NCBI RefSeq assembly: GCF_018383905.1
Contig: NZ_JAGYWA010000006.1
Span: 310,001 to 374,000, forward strand
Direction of reading: 5' to 3'
Source: Flavobacterium branchiicola
GTDB taxonomy: Bacteria > Bacteroidota > Bacteroidia > Flavobacteriales > Flavobacteriaceae
DNA length: 64,000 bases
Shown here: one piece after another, positions 32,256 to 42,101 of the stretch
Position numbering within the stretch: the first letter of the stretch is position 1
How the letters are laid out: every line of letters starts with the position of its first letter
Program-made: the position numbers and the translations under genes
The notes under the pieces: generated by a model
What the model saw: the letters and a program-made list of their open reading frames with translations, nothing else
Database searches by the model: none
Told to the model about the DNA's origin: nothing

Positions 32256-32395
32256 TTTTTTTGCAGGCAGGTATTTTTATCCCAAAAATTAATATATTGT
32301 ATGATATTTTCTATTAAAGGTAAATAAAATCGACAAACTGCATTTTTTTACTTTTATCCTGTTTTAATGATTGAATTTGCTAAAAAAGGTAATGT

Positions 32396-33916
32396 ATGGT
32401 TTTTGATTTATATGGAAATGAAGATTGCTTGGAAGTAAATAATTTTTATAAAAAATTATTGGCTGAAATGCCCGATTTGCTTTTTCAGTTTGTAATAGAT
32501 AAAGATAATAATTACTCTTTTCCTCTTGTTAGTAAATCTGCTGATGATATTTTTGAGATTTCTGCTACAGAATTTACCAACGAAATTAAATTGCTTATCT
32601 ACGACCGCATTTTTCCAGACGATCGAAATTTCTTTTTTGAGACTTTAGTTGCTGCACGAAAAGACGTAAAACCGTGGGAGATTGAATTTAGGGCTGTTTT
32701 ACCCAAAAAAGGTTTACGATGGTTTAAGGTTTCCTGCAAAACTGAAAAATCTCCTGACGAACGCGTGAGTTTTTTTGGACATGTTTCTGATATCACCGAT
32801 TTAAAAGATAAAGAAGAAAGGCTTCGTATATCCGAAGAACGTTTTCAGTTTGCTCTCGATGCTTCTACAGTTGGAATCTGGGATTGGAATATGGTAACCA
32901 ATAGTGTTTTTTATTCTTCACTTTCGTTGAAAATTTTAGAATTAGAATCAACAGATATTTTTGATGATCCGGAACGTTGGGACAAAATTGTTCATCCTGA
33001 TGATCTCCCAAAATATTACTCTGATATTCACGAGCATTTTGATAATAAGATTCCGTATTACGAAAATTACCATCGTGTAATGACTTCGAGCGGACATTAT
33101 AAATGGATTCTGGATCGCGGTAAAGTGATTGAACGTGATGAAAACGGAAAGCCTTTGCGGGTCATCGGTACGCACACAGATGTCTCTTTGCAGAAAGAGA
33201 AAGAATTAGAGCTGATGAAAACAATGAAATTATACAGCGATCAGAACAGCAGATTGCTGAATTTTTCGCATATAGTTTCGCATAACTTAAATACGCAGGC
33301 GGGGAATATAAAATCAATTTTAGATTTTATTGATGCCGATGTCGATAAGCAAACCGTAAATGAGATGTTGATACATTTGCGAACTGTTTCCAATGATTTG
33401 AATGATACTATTTCAAATCTAACCCAAATTGTAAAAACGCAAAGTAATATCAATATTGCGGTTGTTCCGTTGAAACTTTGTGAGTATATTGAAAAAACAA
33501 TTTCAACAATTAAAGGATTTGATAAACGTAAGCATGTTACAATGATTAATAATGTGCCAAATTATCTCACTATTAATTTTAATCCGGCATATCTGGAAAG
33601 TGTTTTGCTGAATTTTACCACCAATGCCATAAAATATGCGCATCCGGATCGTGATCCTTTAATTATTTTTGATTTTGCAATTGAACCGGACGGACATAAA
33701 TCATTAAAAATTACAGACAATGGTTTAGGGATTGATTTAGCGATTCACGGCGATCTTTTATTCGGAATGTATAAAACCTTTCATAAACATGAAGAAGCTC
33801 GCGGAATTGGCTTATATATCACCAGAAATCAAATAGAAGCAATGAAGGGAACGATTAAAGTGGAAAGTGAAGTTGGAGTAGGGACGAGTTTTAAAATTAT
33901 CTTTGGGGATTTGTAA
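32396..33916 (+). CDS. PAS-domain sensor histidine kinase, soluble
   Basis: 506 residues without signal peptide or membrane helix. Two PAS/PAC domains (~15-135 ending FFGHVSDITDLKDKEERL; ~145-270 with FALDASTVGIWDWN, WILDRGKVIERDENGKPLR). Then a HisKA-type segment (LLNFSHIVSHNLNTQAGN, phosphoacceptor His in SHN) and a HATPase (LLNFTTNAIKYAHPDRD, DNGLGIDL, ARGIGLYITRNQIEAM). The SHNL variant of the H-box is common in Bacteroidota. No response regulator is adjacent, so partner and signal are unknown. Confidence 0.9.
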   Translation: MVFDLYGNEDCLEVNNFYKKLLAEMPDLLFQFVIDKDNNYSFPLVSKSADDIFEISATEFTNEIKLLIYDRIFPDDRNFFFETLVAARKDVKPWEIEFRAVLPKKGLRWFKVSCKTEKSPDERVSFFGHVSDITDLKDKEERLRISEERFQFALDASTVGIWDWNMVTNSVFYSSLSLKILELESTDIFDDPERWDKIVHPDDLPKYYSDIHEHFDNKIPYYENYHRVMTSSGHYKWILDRGKVIERDENGKPLRVIGTHTDVSLQKEKELELMKTMKLYSDQNSRLLNFSHIVSHNLNTQAGNIKSILDFIDADVDKQTVNEMLIHLRTVSNDLNDTISNLTQIVKTQSNINIAVVPLKLCEYIEKTISTIKGFDKRKHVTMINNVPNYLTINFNPAYLESVLLNFTTNAIKYAHPDRDPLIIFDFAIEPDGHKSLKITDNGLGIDLAIHGDLLFGMYKTFHKHEEARGIGLYITRNQIEAMKGTIKVESEVGVGTSFKIIFGDL

Positions 33917-33940
33917 CGCTATTTTAAAACTGATATAAAA

Positions 33941-33980
33941 CAAAGAAGGCTATCTAATTAAAGATAGCCTTCTTTGTTTT
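33941..33980. terminator. Bidirectional terminator
   Basis: Perfect 15-bp stem CAAAGAAGGCTATCT with its complement and a 6-nt loop, T runs on both sides, between the convergent kinase and rny genes. Confidence 0.93.
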
Positions 33981-33995
33981 TATGTTTTAGAGGAT

Positions 33996-35558
33996 TTATT
34001 TAGCAATATTAACTGCTCTTGTTTCTCTAATTACGGTCACTTTTACCTGACCCGGATAAGTCATTTCTGTTTGGATTTTTTGTGAAATCTCAAATGAAAG
34101 ATTTGCTGCATTATCATCAGAAACTTTTTCACTTTCTACGATTACACGAAGTTCTCTACCAGCCTGAATTGCGTAAGCATTTTTTACACCAGAGAAACCG
34201 TATGCTACTTCTTCAAGATCTTTCAAACGCTGAATGTATGAATCCAGAACCTGACGTCTAGCGCCTGGTCTCGCTCCTGAAATGGCATCACAAACCTGAA
34301 TAATTGGAGATAATAATGATTTCATCTCTATTTCGTCGTGGTGCGCTCCAATTGCATTACATACTTCTTCTTTTTCACCATATTTTTCAGCCCATTGCAT
34401 ACCTAAAAGTGCGTGCGGAAGATCGCTTTCTGTATCTGGAACTTTACCAATATCGTGTAGTAAACCAGCTCTTTTTGCTAATTTTACGTTAAGTCCTAAT
34501 TCTGCTGCCATAATACCGCAAAGCTTAGAAACTTCTCTTGAGTGTTGTAATAAGTTTTGTCCGTAAGAAGAACGGTATTTCATTCTACCCACAACTTTAA
34601 TCAATTCAGGGTGTAAACCATGAATTCCTAAGTCGATTACAGTTCGTTTTCCAACTTCAATAATTTCGTCATCGATTTGTTTAGCTGTTTTGGCAACAAC
34701 TTCTTCAATTCTTGCAGGGTGAATACGTCCGTCAGTTACTAATTTGTGTAATGACAAACGAGCGATTTCTCTACGAACAGGGTCAAAACAAGAAAGGATA
34801 ATAGCTTCTGGTGTATCATCAACAATGATTTCAACTCCTGTAGCAGCTTCCAAAGCTCTAATGTTACGACCTTCACGACCAATAATTCTACCTTTTACAT
34901 CGTCAGATTCAATGTTGAAAACAGAAACGCAATTTTCAACTGCTTCTTCTGTTCCAACTCTTTGAATTGTATTAATGATGATTTTCTTCGCTTCTTGTTG
35001 TGCTGTAAGTTTTGCCTCTTCAATAGTATCCTGAATATGAGACATTGCTTTACTTTTAGCTTCGGCTTTTAAACCTTCTACTAATTGCTCTTTTGCTTCA
35101 TCTGCAGAAAGTCCTGAGATTACTTCTAATTGCTGTAACTGACTTTTGTGAAGTTTATCAACTTCACTTTGTTTTTTATCTAAAACTTCAATTTTGTTGT
35201 TGTACTCTTGAGTTTTAGCTTCAAAATCATCGTTTACTTTTTTAGCTTTAGAAAGCTCGTTAGAAACTTGAGATTCTTTATCGCGAACGCGTTTTTCTAC
35301 CTCAGCAACTTTTTTATCTCTTGCTAAAATAACTTGTTCGTGTTCAGATTTTAATTCGATAAAACGTTCTTTTGCCTGAAGGATTTTATCTTTTTTGATA
35401 TTTTCAGCCTCTAAATTAGCGTCTTTTAAAATTGAAGCTGCCTCTTTTTTAGCGTTTTTGATTAGGTTAGAAATATTACTTTTCTCGATAATTTTAGCTA
35501 TTGCAAAACCTGCTGCAATACCCACAATACCTGAAATAATGATCGTTATTATGTCCAT
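33996..35558 (-). CDS. rny: Ribonuclease Y
   Basis: 520 residues. N-terminal membrane anchor (IITIIISGIVGIAAGFAIAK), long coiled coil (~30-200, rich in KEAE), KH domain (~210-270: DVKGRIIGREGRNIRALEAA, GVEIIVDDTPEAI) and HD domain with the metal-binding His-Asp in AGLLHDIGKVPDTES. Endoribonuclease that starts mRNA decay. The gene lies just downstream of a 6S-type RNA and zapA; the RNA is on the same strand, so read-through is possible. Confidence 0.97.
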   Translation of the reverse strand: MDIITIIISGIVGIAAGFAIAKIIEKSNISNLIKNAKKEAASILKDANLEAENIKKDKILQAKERFIELKSEHEQVILARDKKVAEVEKRVRDKESQVSNELSKAKKVNDDFEAKTQEYNNKIEVLDKKQSEVDKLHKSQLQQLEVISGLSADEAKEQLVEGLKAEAKSKAMSHIQDTIEEAKLTAQQEAKKIIINTIQRVGTEEAVENCVSVFNIESDDVKGRIIGREGRNIRALEAATGVEIIVDDTPEAIILSCFDPVRREIARLSLHKLVTDGRIHPARIEEVVAKTAKQIDDEIIEVGKRTVIDLGIHGLHPELIKVVGRMKYRSSYGQNLLQHSREVSKLCGIMAAELGLNVKLAKRAGLLHDIGKVPDTESDLPHALLGMQWAEKYGEKEEVCNAIGAHHDEIEMKSLLSPIIQVCDAISGARPGARRQVLDSYIQRLKDLEEVAYGFSGVKNAYAIQAGRELRVIVESEKVSDDNAANLSFEISQKIQTEMTYPGQVKVTVIRETRAVNIAK

Positions 35559-35579
35559 GTTTGTTAAAATTTATATATA

Positions 35580-35741
35580 AAAAAGCCTACATTAATTGCT
35601 TGAATAAACTCGTAAAGACAAGTTTTGAGCTAACTCACTGTTCAAGTTTCCCAGCCAAAGGAGGGCATACTATAGTAGTGACGATTCGCTCATTCTAAAT
35701 TGTTAGTGTTGAGTTTACCAATTGTGAACTAATGTAGGCAG
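35580..35741 (-). ncRNA. ssrS: 6S-type RNA (6S-Flavo class)
   Basis: Read leftward, the 5' end has GCCTACATTAGTT and the 3' end AATTAATGTAGGC then TTTTTT, forming the closing stem; the ~125 nt between contain a long, interrupted helix with a central bubble. The position downstream of zapA is where ssrS sits in many bacteria, and Flavobacteria have a described 6S class. Such RNAs bind housekeeping RNA polymerase in stationary phase. The 5' boundary is approximate. Confidence 0.8.
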
Positions 35742-35765
35742 TATCTTAGTTTCTGTAAAGAACGT

Positions 35766-36059
35766 TTAGTTTTCGAGATATTGATCTAAAAGCAAATTTA
35801 AATTTTTAATTCTTTCGATAGTTTCATTTCCATCGATTGCGTTGTCAATTTGTTTTTGTTCAACCTGTGATGCAAATTGCAGGGCGCACATGGCCAGTAC
35901 ATCTTGCTTGTCGCGAACGGCGTAACTTTCTTCGAATTGCTTGATCATAGCATCAATTTTTTTTGAAGCACTGCGAAGTCCTTCTTCCTGAGAGGGTTCA
36001 ACCGTTAAGGGGTAAACTCTGTCTGCAATTGATATTTTGATTTTAAGCTTTCCGTCCAT
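35766..36059 (-). CDS. zapA: Cell division protein ZapA
   Basis: 97 residues. KIKISIADRVYPLTVEPSQE is the N-terminal globular part; ASKKIDAMIKQFEESYAVRD and QKQIDNAIDGNETIERIKNL the helical/coiled-coil part. ZapA cross-links FtsZ filaments. 5 nt downstream of the coiled-coil gene, immediately upstream of the 6S RNA. Confidence 0.9.
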   Translation of the reverse strand: MDGKLKIKISIADRVYPLTVEPSQEEGLRSASKKIDAMIKQFEESYAVRDKQDVLAMCALQFASQVEQKQIDNAIDGNETIERIKNLNLLLDQYLEN

Positions 36060-36064
36060 GTTTC

Positions 36065-36355
36065 CTAATCTGATAGTTGTGCTATACAGTGATCAATTTC
36101 GCGAATTAATGAATTTATTTTAAGCTTTGTCTCTCTCTTATTATTGTCGCTGCCGAGCAACGAATTGGCTATTTTTAGTGTTTCATATTGCTTTTTCAAA
36201 GCTTCAATTTCTTCAGATTGTTTCTGAATAATTTGAACAGCTTTGGTTAATTCTAATTGTAAAACCTGATTGTTTTTCTCCAGACCTTTTGATTTCTCAA
36301 ACAGCCTCTGGACTTTATATTCAAGAGTATCAATTATTTCGGCAATTACACTCAT
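36065..36355 (-). CDS. Coiled-coil protein, ZapB-like
   Basis: 96 residues, heptad pattern over most of the length (YKVQRLFEKSKGLEKNNQVL, LELTKAVQIIQKQSEEIEAL, ending SLIREIDHCIAQLSD). Size, coiled coil and 5-nt spacing before zapA suggest a ZapB-like divisome partner. Sequence alone does not prove it. Confidence 0.7.
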   Translation of the reverse strand: MSVIAEIIDTLEYKVQRLFEKSKGLEKNNQVLQLELTKAVQIIQKQSEEIEALKKQYETLKIANSLLGSDNNKRETKLKINSLIREIDHCIAQLSD

Positions 36356-36534
36356 TATAAATCCTATTCATTACTTAATCATACAAAGTTAGTATTCCTT
36401 TTTATTAATGCAATTTTTTATCGATTTTTTTACATTAAAAATAGGTAAGTTAATGAAATTCAATTATTTGTGTTTTTGTGTGTTAACTCTCGGTTTTTCC
36501 CTGTTAATTTTTTATCTTAGCAAAAATGTTAGTT

Positions 36535-38229
36535 ATGAAATTCTCCGTATTTGCCTTTTTGTGTTGTCATTTTGTTTTCGCTCAGACACAATATCCTAAA
36601 GATTATTTTCGCCCCCCACTTGATATTCCAATGCAGCTTTCGGGAAATTTCGGGGAATTAAGGCCGAATCATTTTCATGCGGGCTTTGATTTAAAAACAA
36701 ATCAAAGAGAAGGATTAAATGTTTATGCGATTGCCGATGGCTATGTATCGAGAATAAAAATTTCGACTTTCGGAAACGGAAAGTGTATCTACATAACCCA
36801 TCCAAATGGCTATACTTCTGTTTATGGCCATTTACAAACTACAGTGGGCTCAATTCAGGAATATGTTACTAAAAATCATTACAAAGAGAAGGCCTATGAA
36901 ATTGAAATGTTTCTAAAACCAGGCGAACTTCCGGTAACAAAAGGACAATTAATTGCACTTTCAGGTAATACTGGATCTTCAGAAGGGCCGCATTTGCATT
37001 TTGAAATTAGGGATTCAAAAACTGAATTTGTAATTAATCCGATCTTTTTTGGTTTTGATAAAAATATCAAAGACACTAAAAAACCAACTTTGTCCAGTTT
37101 ATATGTTTATCCGTTAGATAATTCAGTCGTAAATCAGTCAAAACAGCCTTTGTTGCTTAATTTAACTTTGCAAAAGGATGGAACTTATCTTGCCGGAAAA
37201 GTAAAGGCAAATGGGAAAATCGGTTTCGGAATTAATGCAGTTGATACTGATGATGTTTCGTTTAATAAAAATGGCGTTTTTAATGTTTCTACTTTTTTAA
37301 ACGGAAATCAGAATTACAATTATCAGTTTAACACCTATTCTTTTGATGAAATGCGTTATATAAATGCATTTATTGATTATCCAAGATATAAAAAGACAAG
37401 TCAGCGTGTACAAAAACTCTTTATGAAAACTCCATTTGCATTGAGTATTATTAAAACAGATTCGCTTAGAGGGATAATTTCGGCTGAACCAAATTTGGCT
37501 TCTTCATATAAAATTGAAGTTTCGGATTATTTTGGGAACGCAAATTCAATTACTGTTCCGATTGAATATGATAATGCAACTCCGCTTGTGGCGCCGGAAC
37601 CTGTCACATCTCCATATTTTGTGAGATATAATAAAGATACCAATTTTGAAAAAGATAATATGTCGGTCTTCTTTCCTGCTAAAACATTTTATGATGATTT
37701 TAATTTAAATTTTGATGTAAAAAACAATCGAATTTATATTCATGATGATACAGTTCCAGTGCATTCAAATTTTACAATTACCATAAAAAACGATACTTAT
37801 CCGGAAAACTTGCGCGATAAACTTTTTATAGGAAGAATGAGTGGTGCAAGCAGTAGTTATAATGGTACAATTAGAAAAGGAGATGTTTTTACCGCCAAAG
37901 CTAAAATCCTTGGACAATACGGATTGGTTCTGGATACCATTGCTCCGGTTATAAAAATAACCAAACCGGTCGAAGGAAAATGGATTAGTGACCAAAGGAA
38001 AATTGAGTTTATTATAAGTGATGCATCATCCGGAATTAAATCGTACAACGGATTTTTAAACGGAAATTGGGTTTTATTTGAATATGAGAATAAAAATAGA
38101 AAAATTACACATACTTTTGATAATCAGTATTTAACCGAGGGTGAAAATACACTGAAAATTGAAGTAGTTGATAATGTAGGAAATTCTGCTATCTTTGAGA
38201 CTAAATTTTTTAGAAGTCAACAAAAATAA
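36535..38229 (+). CDS. M23-family (LytM) metallopeptidase
   Basis: 564 residues from ATG 36535, at which a signal peptide begins (KFSVFAFLCCHFVFAQ). The catalytic domain is N-terminal (~30-165): FHAGFDLKT contains the H...D zinc ligands, YGHLQTT and GPHLHFEIRD the HxH ligand, so all four metal/catalytic positions are present. The remaining ~400 residues are beta-rich (Ig-like) and unique to Bacteroidota members. Peptidoglycan endopeptidase, probably acting in the periplasm. Followed after 11 nt by the TonB receptor gene. Confidence 0.9.
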   Translation: MKFSVFAFLCCHFVFAQTQYPKDYFRPPLDIPMQLSGNFGELRPNHFHAGFDLKTNQREGLNVYAIADGYVSRIKISTFGNGKCIYITHPNGYTSVYGHLQTTVGSIQEYVTKNHYKEKAYEIEMFLKPGELPVTKGQLIALSGNTGSSEGPHLHFEIRDSKTEFVINPIFFGFDKNIKDTKKPTLSSLYVYPLDNSVVNQSKQPLLLNLTLQKDGTYLAGKVKANGKIGFGINAVDTDDVSFNKNGVFNVSTFLNGNQNYNYQFNTYSFDEMRYINAFIDYPRYKKTSQRVQKLFMKTPFALSIIKTDSLRGIISAEPNLASSYKIEVSDYFGNANSITVPIEYDNATPLVAPEPVTSPYFVRYNKDTNFEKDNMSVFFPAKTFYDDFNLNFDVKNNRIYIHDDTVPVHSNFTITIKNDTYPENLRDKLFIGRMSGASSSYNGTIRKGDVFTAKAKILGQYGLVLDTIAPVIKITKPVEGKWISDQRKIEFIISDASSGIKSYNGFLNGNWVLFEYENKNRKITHTFDNQYLTEGENTLKIEVVDNVGNSAIFETKFFRSQQK

Positions 38230-38240
38230 AAACCAAGTCA

Positions 38241-40703
38241 TTGAAGGTAAACAGGATAATATTCGCTTTTCTTTTTCTATTTTTTACAAGTCTTTCATTT
38301 GCTCAAAATGCACATGTTAAAGGAATTATTTTAGATAATGCAAATCATCCTGTATCCAATGTTAATATAACAACAGGAAAAAACAGTACACAATCTGATG
38401 CGAATGGTTTTTTTGAAATTGATGTGGTTTCAAATAAAAAAACTTCGATAATTTTTACTCATATTTCATTAAAAATGATAAGCTTGACGGTGAATTTAAA
38501 GCCAGATGAAGTTTTTGTTTTTAATCCTGTTATGAATAATTCCGAAGAACAGATGGGTGAAGTTTTTGTTTCTTCTAAAAACAGAAAACGTGTTCAGGGA
38601 ATTGTTACTGTTGATGTTGGAACGATAAAAAGAATTCCTGGAGCCAATGCCGGAATCGAGAATATTCTTAAAACACTTCCGGGAGTAAATTCAAATAACG
38701 AATTAAGTACGCAATATGCTGTTCGAGGCGGAAATTACGATGAAAACTTAGTGTATGTTAACGAAGTCGAAGTCTATCGTCCTTTTCTGATTCGTTCTGG
38801 ACAACAGGAAGGTTTAAGTTTTACCAATACAGATTTAGTGCAAAACGTTGATTTTTCGGCGGGTGGATTTCAGGCTAAATTTGGGGATAAATTATCTTCC
38901 GTTTTAGATATTACTTATCGAAAGCCAACTCAGTTTGGAGCCGCTTTTGAAGCGAGTTTTTTAGGTGGAAGTGCTGCAGTTGATCTTGTTTCTAAAAATA
39001 AAAAATGGTCAGCCGTTACCGGAATTCGCTACAGAAATAATAGCCTTTTGGTGAATAGCCAGGATACAGAAACCAATTATACACCAACTTTTGCAGATAT
39101 TCAAACAAACATCAATTACGATATATCCGAAAAATGGCAAATAAGCTTTTTAGGGAATATTTCTGAAAACAAATATTTATATCAGCCTTTAACCCGCCAG
39201 ACCAAATTTGGTACAGTCGACCAACCAATGGCGCTTGCGGTTTATTATGAAGGTCAGGAAAAAGATAAATACGATACTTATTTTGGGGCTTTAAAAACAA
39301 CTTATAAAGTTTCACCAAGTTTAACTTTAAAATTAATTGGCTCTTTATTTCATACCACAGAACAAGAACATTTTGATATTTTGGCGCAATATCGTTTAGG
39401 AAATGTTGATGAAGAAGGAAATACAGAAAATATAGATTTTACACGCGGAATTGGTTCGCAGTTAAATCATGCCCGAAATGATCTCGATGCTTTAATTGCG
39501 AATGCCGAAATTAAAGGTTTTAAAGAATGGTTAAATGACAGTCAGCTGGAATTTGGTTTAAAATATACTCGCGAATCTATTCGGGATCGTGTTGTAGAGT
39601 GGGAGGTAATTGATTCAGCCGGATTTTCTATTAATCAGCCGCTTGTAATTTTGCCAAAAAACAATCAGCCTTATCAACCGTACGCTGGTCCATTATTGCC
39701 TTATCAGGATGTTCGTGCAACCAATTTTAATACAATAAACAGATTTTCGGGATACGCACAATTCAATAAGAAATCAGAATTGGGTTCCAATCAGATTTGG
39801 TATCATCTTGGAGCTCGTTTTCAGAGTTGGAATGTTTCCGGTGCTTCAGTCGAAGGTAAAAATCAAATTGTAGTTAGTCCGCGAGCTCAGTTTGCGATGA
39901 AACCAGACTGGGATATGGATATGGTTTTCAGGGTTTCCGGAGGATTGTATCATCAGCCGCCTTTTTACAGGGAATTACGTGATTTGAATGGCGTTGTGAA
40001 TCCAAATGTAAAAGCACAGGAATCGGTACACATTGTTTTGGGTAATGATTATAATTTCAGAATGTGGAATCGCCCTTTTAAATGGGTTACCGAAGTATAT
40101 TATAAATCACTTTCGGATGTAAATGTGTATTCTATTGATAATGTCCGAATTCGTTATATTGCCAATAATAATGCAAAAGCCTACGCGCAAGGTTTTGATT
40201 TTAGATTAAACGGAGAATTTGTTCCGGGAACTGAATCCTGGGTTAGTTTTGGATATTTAAAAACAGAAGAAAATTACGAGAACAAAGGTTATATCGCCAG
40301 ACCAACAGATCAGCGTTTGAAATTTGCAATGTTGTTTCAGGATTATATGCCAAATATTCCAAGTGTAAAATTGTATCTGAATTTAGTTTATAATACTGGT
40401 TTGCCAGGCGGCGCTCCGGCTTACTCAGATCCTTATTTATATCAAAACAGATTAAACGATTATAGAAGAGTTGATGTTGGTTTTGCTAAAGTTTTTGTAG
40501 ATGCAAGTAATCAAAGCACAAAAAAAAGCTGGCTTAAAAACTTTAAAGAGTTGTCTCTGGGATTAGAGATTTATAATCTTTTTAATAATCAAAATGCGAT
40601 TACCAATACCTGGGTTCGTGATGTTTATTCTAAAAATGAATATGTGATTCCAAATTATATGACTTCCAGGGTTTTTAACGTTAAGTTGAATGCGAGGTTA
40701 TGA
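38241..40703 (+). CDS. TonB-dependent receptor
   Basis: 820 residues; TTG start, supported by the signal peptide that follows (KVNRIIFAFLFLFFTSLSFAQ) and the 11-nt spacing to the M23 gene. Carboxypeptidase-regulatory-like domain (~24-100, VKGIILDNANHPVSNVNITT), plug (~115-235, AVRGGNYDENLVYVNEVEVY, FSAGGFQAKFGDKLSSVLDI), then the barrel with DQRLKFAMLFQDYMP and a C-terminal LNARL. No STN domain, so a plain receptor. Substrate unknown. Its stop overlaps the next start (ATGA). Confidence 0.93.
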   Translation: MKVNRIIFAFLFLFFTSLSFAQNAHVKGIILDNANHPVSNVNITTGKNSTQSDANGFFEIDVVSNKKTSIIFTHISLKMISLTVNLKPDEVFVFNPVMNNSEEQMGEVFVSSKNRKRVQGIVTVDVGTIKRIPGANAGIENILKTLPGVNSNNELSTQYAVRGGNYDENLVYVNEVEVYRPFLIRSGQQEGLSFTNTDLVQNVDFSAGGFQAKFGDKLSSVLDITYRKPTQFGAAFEASFLGGSAAVDLVSKNKKWSAVTGIRYRNNSLLVNSQDTETNYTPTFADIQTNINYDISEKWQISFLGNISENKYLYQPLTRQTKFGTVDQPMALAVYYEGQEKDKYDTYFGALKTTYKVSPSLTLKLIGSLFHTTEQEHFDILAQYRLGNVDEEGNTENIDFTRGIGSQLNHARNDLDALIANAEIKGFKEWLNDSQLEFGLKYTRESIRDRVVEWEVIDSAGFSINQPLVILPKNNQPYQPYAGPLLPYQDVRATNFNTINRFSGYAQFNKKSELGSNQIWYHLGARFQSWNVSGASVEGKNQIVVSPRAQFAMKPDWDMDMVFRVSGGLYHQPPFYRELRDLNGVVNPNVKAQESVHIVLGNDYNFRMWNRPFKWVTEVYYKSLSDVNVYSIDNVRIRYIANNNAKAYAQGFDFRLNGEFVPGTESWVSFGYLKTEENYENKGYIARPTDQRLKFAMLFQDYMPNIPSVKLYLNLVYNTGLPGGAPAYSDPYLYQNRLNDYRRVDVGFAKVFVDASNQSTKKSWLKNFKELSLGLEIYNLFNNQNAITNTWVRDVYSKNEYVIPNYMTSRVFNVKLNARL

Positions 40704-41347
40704 TCGAAAAACGTGAAAAAAGGAAAAAGATTTTTTACGTGCCGGGAATGATTTCTTTGGTCTTGATTCCTTTGTTTTGTTTTTATCATTTTTATAAAGT
40801 TGATGCCTTTAAAGTTGTTGGTTGTATAGATGTTAGTTTTCCGGATGCAAACTCAGAAAAAGTATTCTTATCTATAAAAAGAAATTATCAAAAATTTACA
40901 TTTAATAACTCTTTGATTGTTGAGAAAGAAAAGTTGAATGATCTTGAGATTGCCTTAAGAAAATTAAATAAAGAGAATGATACAATAAATGGTATTCAGG
41001 TGCATTTAGGAAGTAAAATGCAATACGAAGTTTATATTAGAATAATGGATATTTTTGCAATTGAGCAGATGCCAAATTTCATGCAATATAAAAATGATTT
41101 CTTTCTTTTAATGATGCCCAAACCTAAGCCAAATAAAAATTTGAAAAAGATACATTATTTTCGATGTGCTTATGAAGAAGTTAATAGAGATTATTTTTTA
41201 GAAATAAGGAAAAGAGAAGAGTTTGAACGTAATATAGCTTTGTATAAAAAGAATTGGCTTATTTTTTTAGGTTATTTAGGATTGGTTCTTTTAAATGTAC
41301 TTGCTTTAGTAAAATTCAATAAAACCAGAAATTACAATCAAAAATAG
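40700..41347 (+). CDS. Bitopic membrane protein of unknown function
   Basis: 215 residues. Charged start (IEKREKRKKIF), membrane helix ~12-30 (MISLVLIPLFCFYHFY), a ~150-residue domain presumably in the periplasm, and a second helix near the end (~186-205, WLIFLGYLGLVLLNVLAL). The part with INGIQVHLGSKMQYEVYIRI followed by MDIFAIEQMPNFMQYKNDFF is faintly like the periplasmic fold of ExbD/TolR, which would make sense beside a TonB receptor, but the resemblance is weak. Translation-coupled to the receptor (ATGA overlap). Confidence 0.65.
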   Translation: MIEKREKRKKIFYVPGMISLVLIPLFCFYHFYKVDAFKVVGCIDVSFPDANSEKVFLSIKRNYQKFTFNNSLIVEKEKLNDLEIALRKLNKENDTINGIQVHLGSKMQYEVYIRIMDIFAIEQMPNFMQYKNDFFLLMMPKPKPNKNLKKIHYFRCAYEEVNRDYFLEIRKREEFERNIALYKKNWLIFLGYLGLVLLNVLALVKFNKTRNYNQK

Positions 41348-41378
41348 TATATTTGATATTCTAATATAATTGCCATAA

Positions 41379-42101
41379 ATGAAAAACTGTTTAAAATATA
41401 TCGCCTTAGTAATCATCGGAACTGTAGTGAGTTGTAAAGACGAAGCTAAGAAACCGAAGGTAATTTATGATGCTGCAAACAAATCAAGCGTGATTGCAAA
41501 AACAGATTCTACGCAAATAGAAATTGCAGATTTGCCTATTCAGATGGAAGGAACGAATTATTTAATTCACCCAGTTGGAGATTTACGAGTTTTTGAAAGA
41601 GGTTCCAAAGCGCGTTACGGATCATCTAGTGTAAACGATGTGAGTTTTACGATTTCTAATTTAGGAGATAATGAAATTACAGGATATTTACAGAATTTAA
41701 AATTTCAGAAAGTAGATTCAGATTCAATTCGCCCTTTATCAGATAAACCAGTTTTGATTTTAACCGCTACTTATTTAAAAACAGTAGCTGATAAAACTCA
41801 GAATAAAGTAATGGTTTATACTTTGACGGATTCTGATACTAATAAAGACGGAAAAATTGATACCGGAGATATTAAAACTTTATACTTAAGTAATATCAGC
41901 GGAGAAAATTTTACCAAAGTTTCACCGGATCTTCAGGAATTGGTAGACTGGAGTTTGATAGAATCTAAAAACCGTTTGTATTTCAGAACCATTGAAGATA
42001 CAAATCAAAATGGTCAGTTTGATAAAAACGACGTTTTACACTATAATTATATTGATCTGGCTTCTAAAAAATGGGAAGTTAAATCGTATAAGCCTATTTA
42101 A
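41379..42101 (+). CDS. Lipoprotein with two EF-hand-like calcium loops
   Basis: 240 residues. Lipoprotein signal (KNCLKYIALVIIGTVVSCKD, lipobox Cys ~19). Near the C-terminus, DTNKDGKIDTGD and DTNQNGQFDKND are dockerin/EF-hand-like D.D.D loops. Not recognised otherwise. Last gene of the M23-receptor-membrane protein run, 31 nt after the previous stop. A -7-like TATATTTG at 41348-41355 may add an own promoter. An octamer array starts directly after the stop. Confidence 0.7.
   Translation: MKNCLKYIALVIIGTVVSCKDEAKKPKVIYDAANKSSVIAKTDSTQIEIADLPIQMEGTNYLIHPVGDLRVFERGSKARYGSSSVNDVSFTISNLGDNEITGYLQNLKFQKVDSDSIRPLSDKPVLILTATYLKTVADKTQNKVMVYTLTDSDTNKDGKIDTGDIKTLYLSNISGENFTKVSPDLQELVDWSLIESKNRLYFRTIEDTNQNGQFDKNDVLHYNYIDLASKKWEVKSYKPI

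Noticed and set aside
36408..36599. 63-codon plus-strand ORF upstream of the M23 peptidase
   Set aside because: Overlaps the peptidase signal peptide in another frame and covers its promoter; hydrophobic composition comes from A+T-rich DNA.
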